From the NCBI GenBank assembly GCA_030642005.1, contig DAOWOP010000061.1:1-13713 (forward strand): a stretch of 13,713 bases of DNA, given 5' to 3'. This stretch comes from Planctomycetales bacterium. GTDB lineage: Bacteria; Planctomycetota; Phycisphaerae; SM23-33. The notes below the pieces were generated by a model that saw nothing but the letters and a program-made list of their open reading frames with translations, was not told the DNA's origin and made no database searches. Made by a program: the position numbers and the translations under genes. Position 1 is the stretch's first letter. Every line of letters begins with the position of its first letter. Shown here piece by piece: positions 12,001-13,713 of the stretch.

Positions 12001-13713
12001 CTTTGGCTCACTGAATCCCTCGCCGGGTCGTGCCTGTGATATCTTGCGACCCCGCCAATTGCAGCCCTCAGTTGACCACAAATGCCACAGAGCAGTATTT
12101 TTCCCCAACGTGTTCCGCACTACGGCAATGTGGCAGGTTTTCCCGGAACGGACTATTGTCGAGTGGGTCAGGTGTTCGCCCGTAAGCGGGCCAAAGACCA
12201 CAGGCTGATCGGTCCATCTCCAATCTTTCCAAACAAGATGATGCATCGTGCTTGGAGCCTTCTCGATATGAGCCTTCTTGCCGGTGCGCGGAGACGTTCG
12301 GCGCCACCATTCGATGAGTGGTGTGGTGCGCGAAGATGTCAGGCAGACAACGTGGGGCCTGTTCTTCTCATCAATCGCCACATCCACCGACCAACTTATG
12401 TCGTACGGTTCGTCCAGGTCAAAGAGGACATCAACACTCAGGTCGTCGAAGGGCAGTTTGAGCTTGCTGCCGTCAGCCTTTTCCCAGGTTTTCCCTCCAT
12501 CCCGGGAAACGATGTACCAGGGGCGAATTCGATACCCGTAGGGCCACCGCTTCCAATCCCTGTTTCCCGGCAGGGGTTCGTTGAGGCGATAGTAGAAATG
12601 ACCGACGACGTGGATACTCGGCTGCGCGGGCTCCGAGCCCAGTGCGGCACTCATGATGTAGAAGAAAGGGCCGTTGGTTTTCCCGATAACCGCCGGCTTA
12701 GTCCACCGACCCTGTTTCGTTTTCTTTTGGAATGCCAGGTTGCCAAGGCCCGGGCCGCGGTACAGGAGGTACATTGTATCGTTCTTGTCGATCAGAAGCT
12801 GAGGATAGGTCCCGCTTCCAATATGAGTGGGCTTACTCCAGGACCTGATGTCGAGAGGTTTCAACGTCTTGATATAGTGAAGGGGGCCATGCCCTCCACT
12901 GACGACGTGGAGGTTGCTCTTGGAATCCATCACAGTGGCTGGAATTGTGTGATCGTCTGTTCCTTTGCATAATAAAACGGGTTTTGAAAGCGCCTTTCTC
13001 TTGTGGTCAAGACTCCTGCACAGCACAACCCACTTCCCACGCTGATAATTGGGATAGACGATGTACGAGGTATCTCCGCGGCGAACGACCTGCCTGGCGG
13101 CGAAAGTCTCGGTCGCGCACTTGCCCGCTTCGCCTATAGTCAGGACTTTCAAATCGGCCGTCTTGTTATCCGTTTCCACTCGTTCTTCTCCCATGAGACA
13201 TACGGTAACACACGCAAGACACAGGCCCATGGAAACCAGGCATCTACCAGGAAGGCGGGTGCTCATAATCTTTTCTCCTTTATTCGACCTGTTGGCTGGG
13301 GTTCCGAAAATCACAGCAGGGGCGAATAGACTATTATACCGATTGGGCTTAATTACTGCGCTCGCGAGCAATTAGCCAGTTATGTTTGTAATAGTCGCAA
13401 CTCATTCAGTTCGTCTGCCGGACTCATAATGCCAAGGCGCATTTATTAATCCACATTGGTGTTCCGTCTCGGGTGGCGCAGCCGCTGCCTTTCGTTCATC
13501 TCATCAATATTCCCATCTCCGTTTTACTACCCTCCAGCCCACGGAGAAGGAGAAGCGCTCCGTGGGCTGGAGGTACTAATTGAATCCGATACTATCTGTG
13601 TAATCCGTGCCTGCCTGCCGCTGGCAAGCAGGCAGATAATTCGTGGACTACTTTCTTCGTCGTCGAATCAGAACGCCCAGGCCGCCGATACCCAGAAGCA
13701 CCATCGTCGCCGG

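Overview
The window looks like chromosomal DNA of a planctomycete-type bacterium (Phycisphaerae or a relative; inference). Reasons: two different PEP-CTERM protein-sorting tails (one complete, one cut by the window edge), plus the remnant of a third; a secreted BNR/Asp-box protein of a polysaccharide-active type; a lone LuxR-type HTH protein; a GAF-SpoIIE phosphatase; an actinobacterial/archaeal-type inositol-phosphate synthase; and nearly every intergenic space filled by a different short palindromic repeat. No rRNA, tRNA, CRISPR array, integrase or transposase gene was seen.

Layout. 1-3055 (- strand): a repeat, a GAF-SpoIIE phosphatase and clpX. 3167-3451 (-): a small SHOCT-like membrane protein. 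3550-5046: a palindromic repeat, then miaB (+), the tRNA methylthiotransferase. 5077-6237: an AT-rich repeat and a CDP-alcohol phosphatidyltransferase (-) whose N-terminal codons run through a REPIN-like inverted pair. 6261-6749 (+): a strongly structured leader RNA ending in hairpin plus T7, then a LuxR-HTH gene. 6773-8557 (+): a 27-bp-arm palindrome, a long leader with a possible 28-codon uORF, a secreted PEP-CTERM protein and its terminator. 8579-9015 (-): hicBA toxin-antitoxin. 9208-10371 (-): inositol-phosphate synthase with a near-consensus promoter. 10478-11441 (-): a palindrome, an S4-less TlyA-like methyltransferase and rpsT. 11569-13713 (-): a hairpin, a secreted BNR protein whose 3' end runs through a decayed PEP-CTERM tail, a second copy of the hairpin/tail module, and the start of another PEP-CTERM gene.

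How the genes fit together. Most are unrelated housekeeping or signalling genes: protein quality control (clpX), tRNA and ribosome functions (miaB, tlyA-like, rpsT) and partner-switch-type signalling (SpoIIE phosphatase). The inositol-phosphate synthase and the CDP-alcohol phosphatidyltransferase could serve one inositol-phospholipid route, although 3 kb and several genes separate them. The PEP-CTERM and BNR genes point to an exported, surface-sorted set of proteins that depends on an exosortase outside the window.

Most noteworthy are (1) the leader RNA at 6261-6437, which can form two mutually exclusive long folds, one ending in an intrinsic terminator 27 nt before the LuxR-HTH start codon; and (2) two paralogous PEP-CTERM 3'-end modules in 11569-11888 and 13531-13713, each interrupted by different small palindromes, one of them flanked by target-duplication-like direct repeats.
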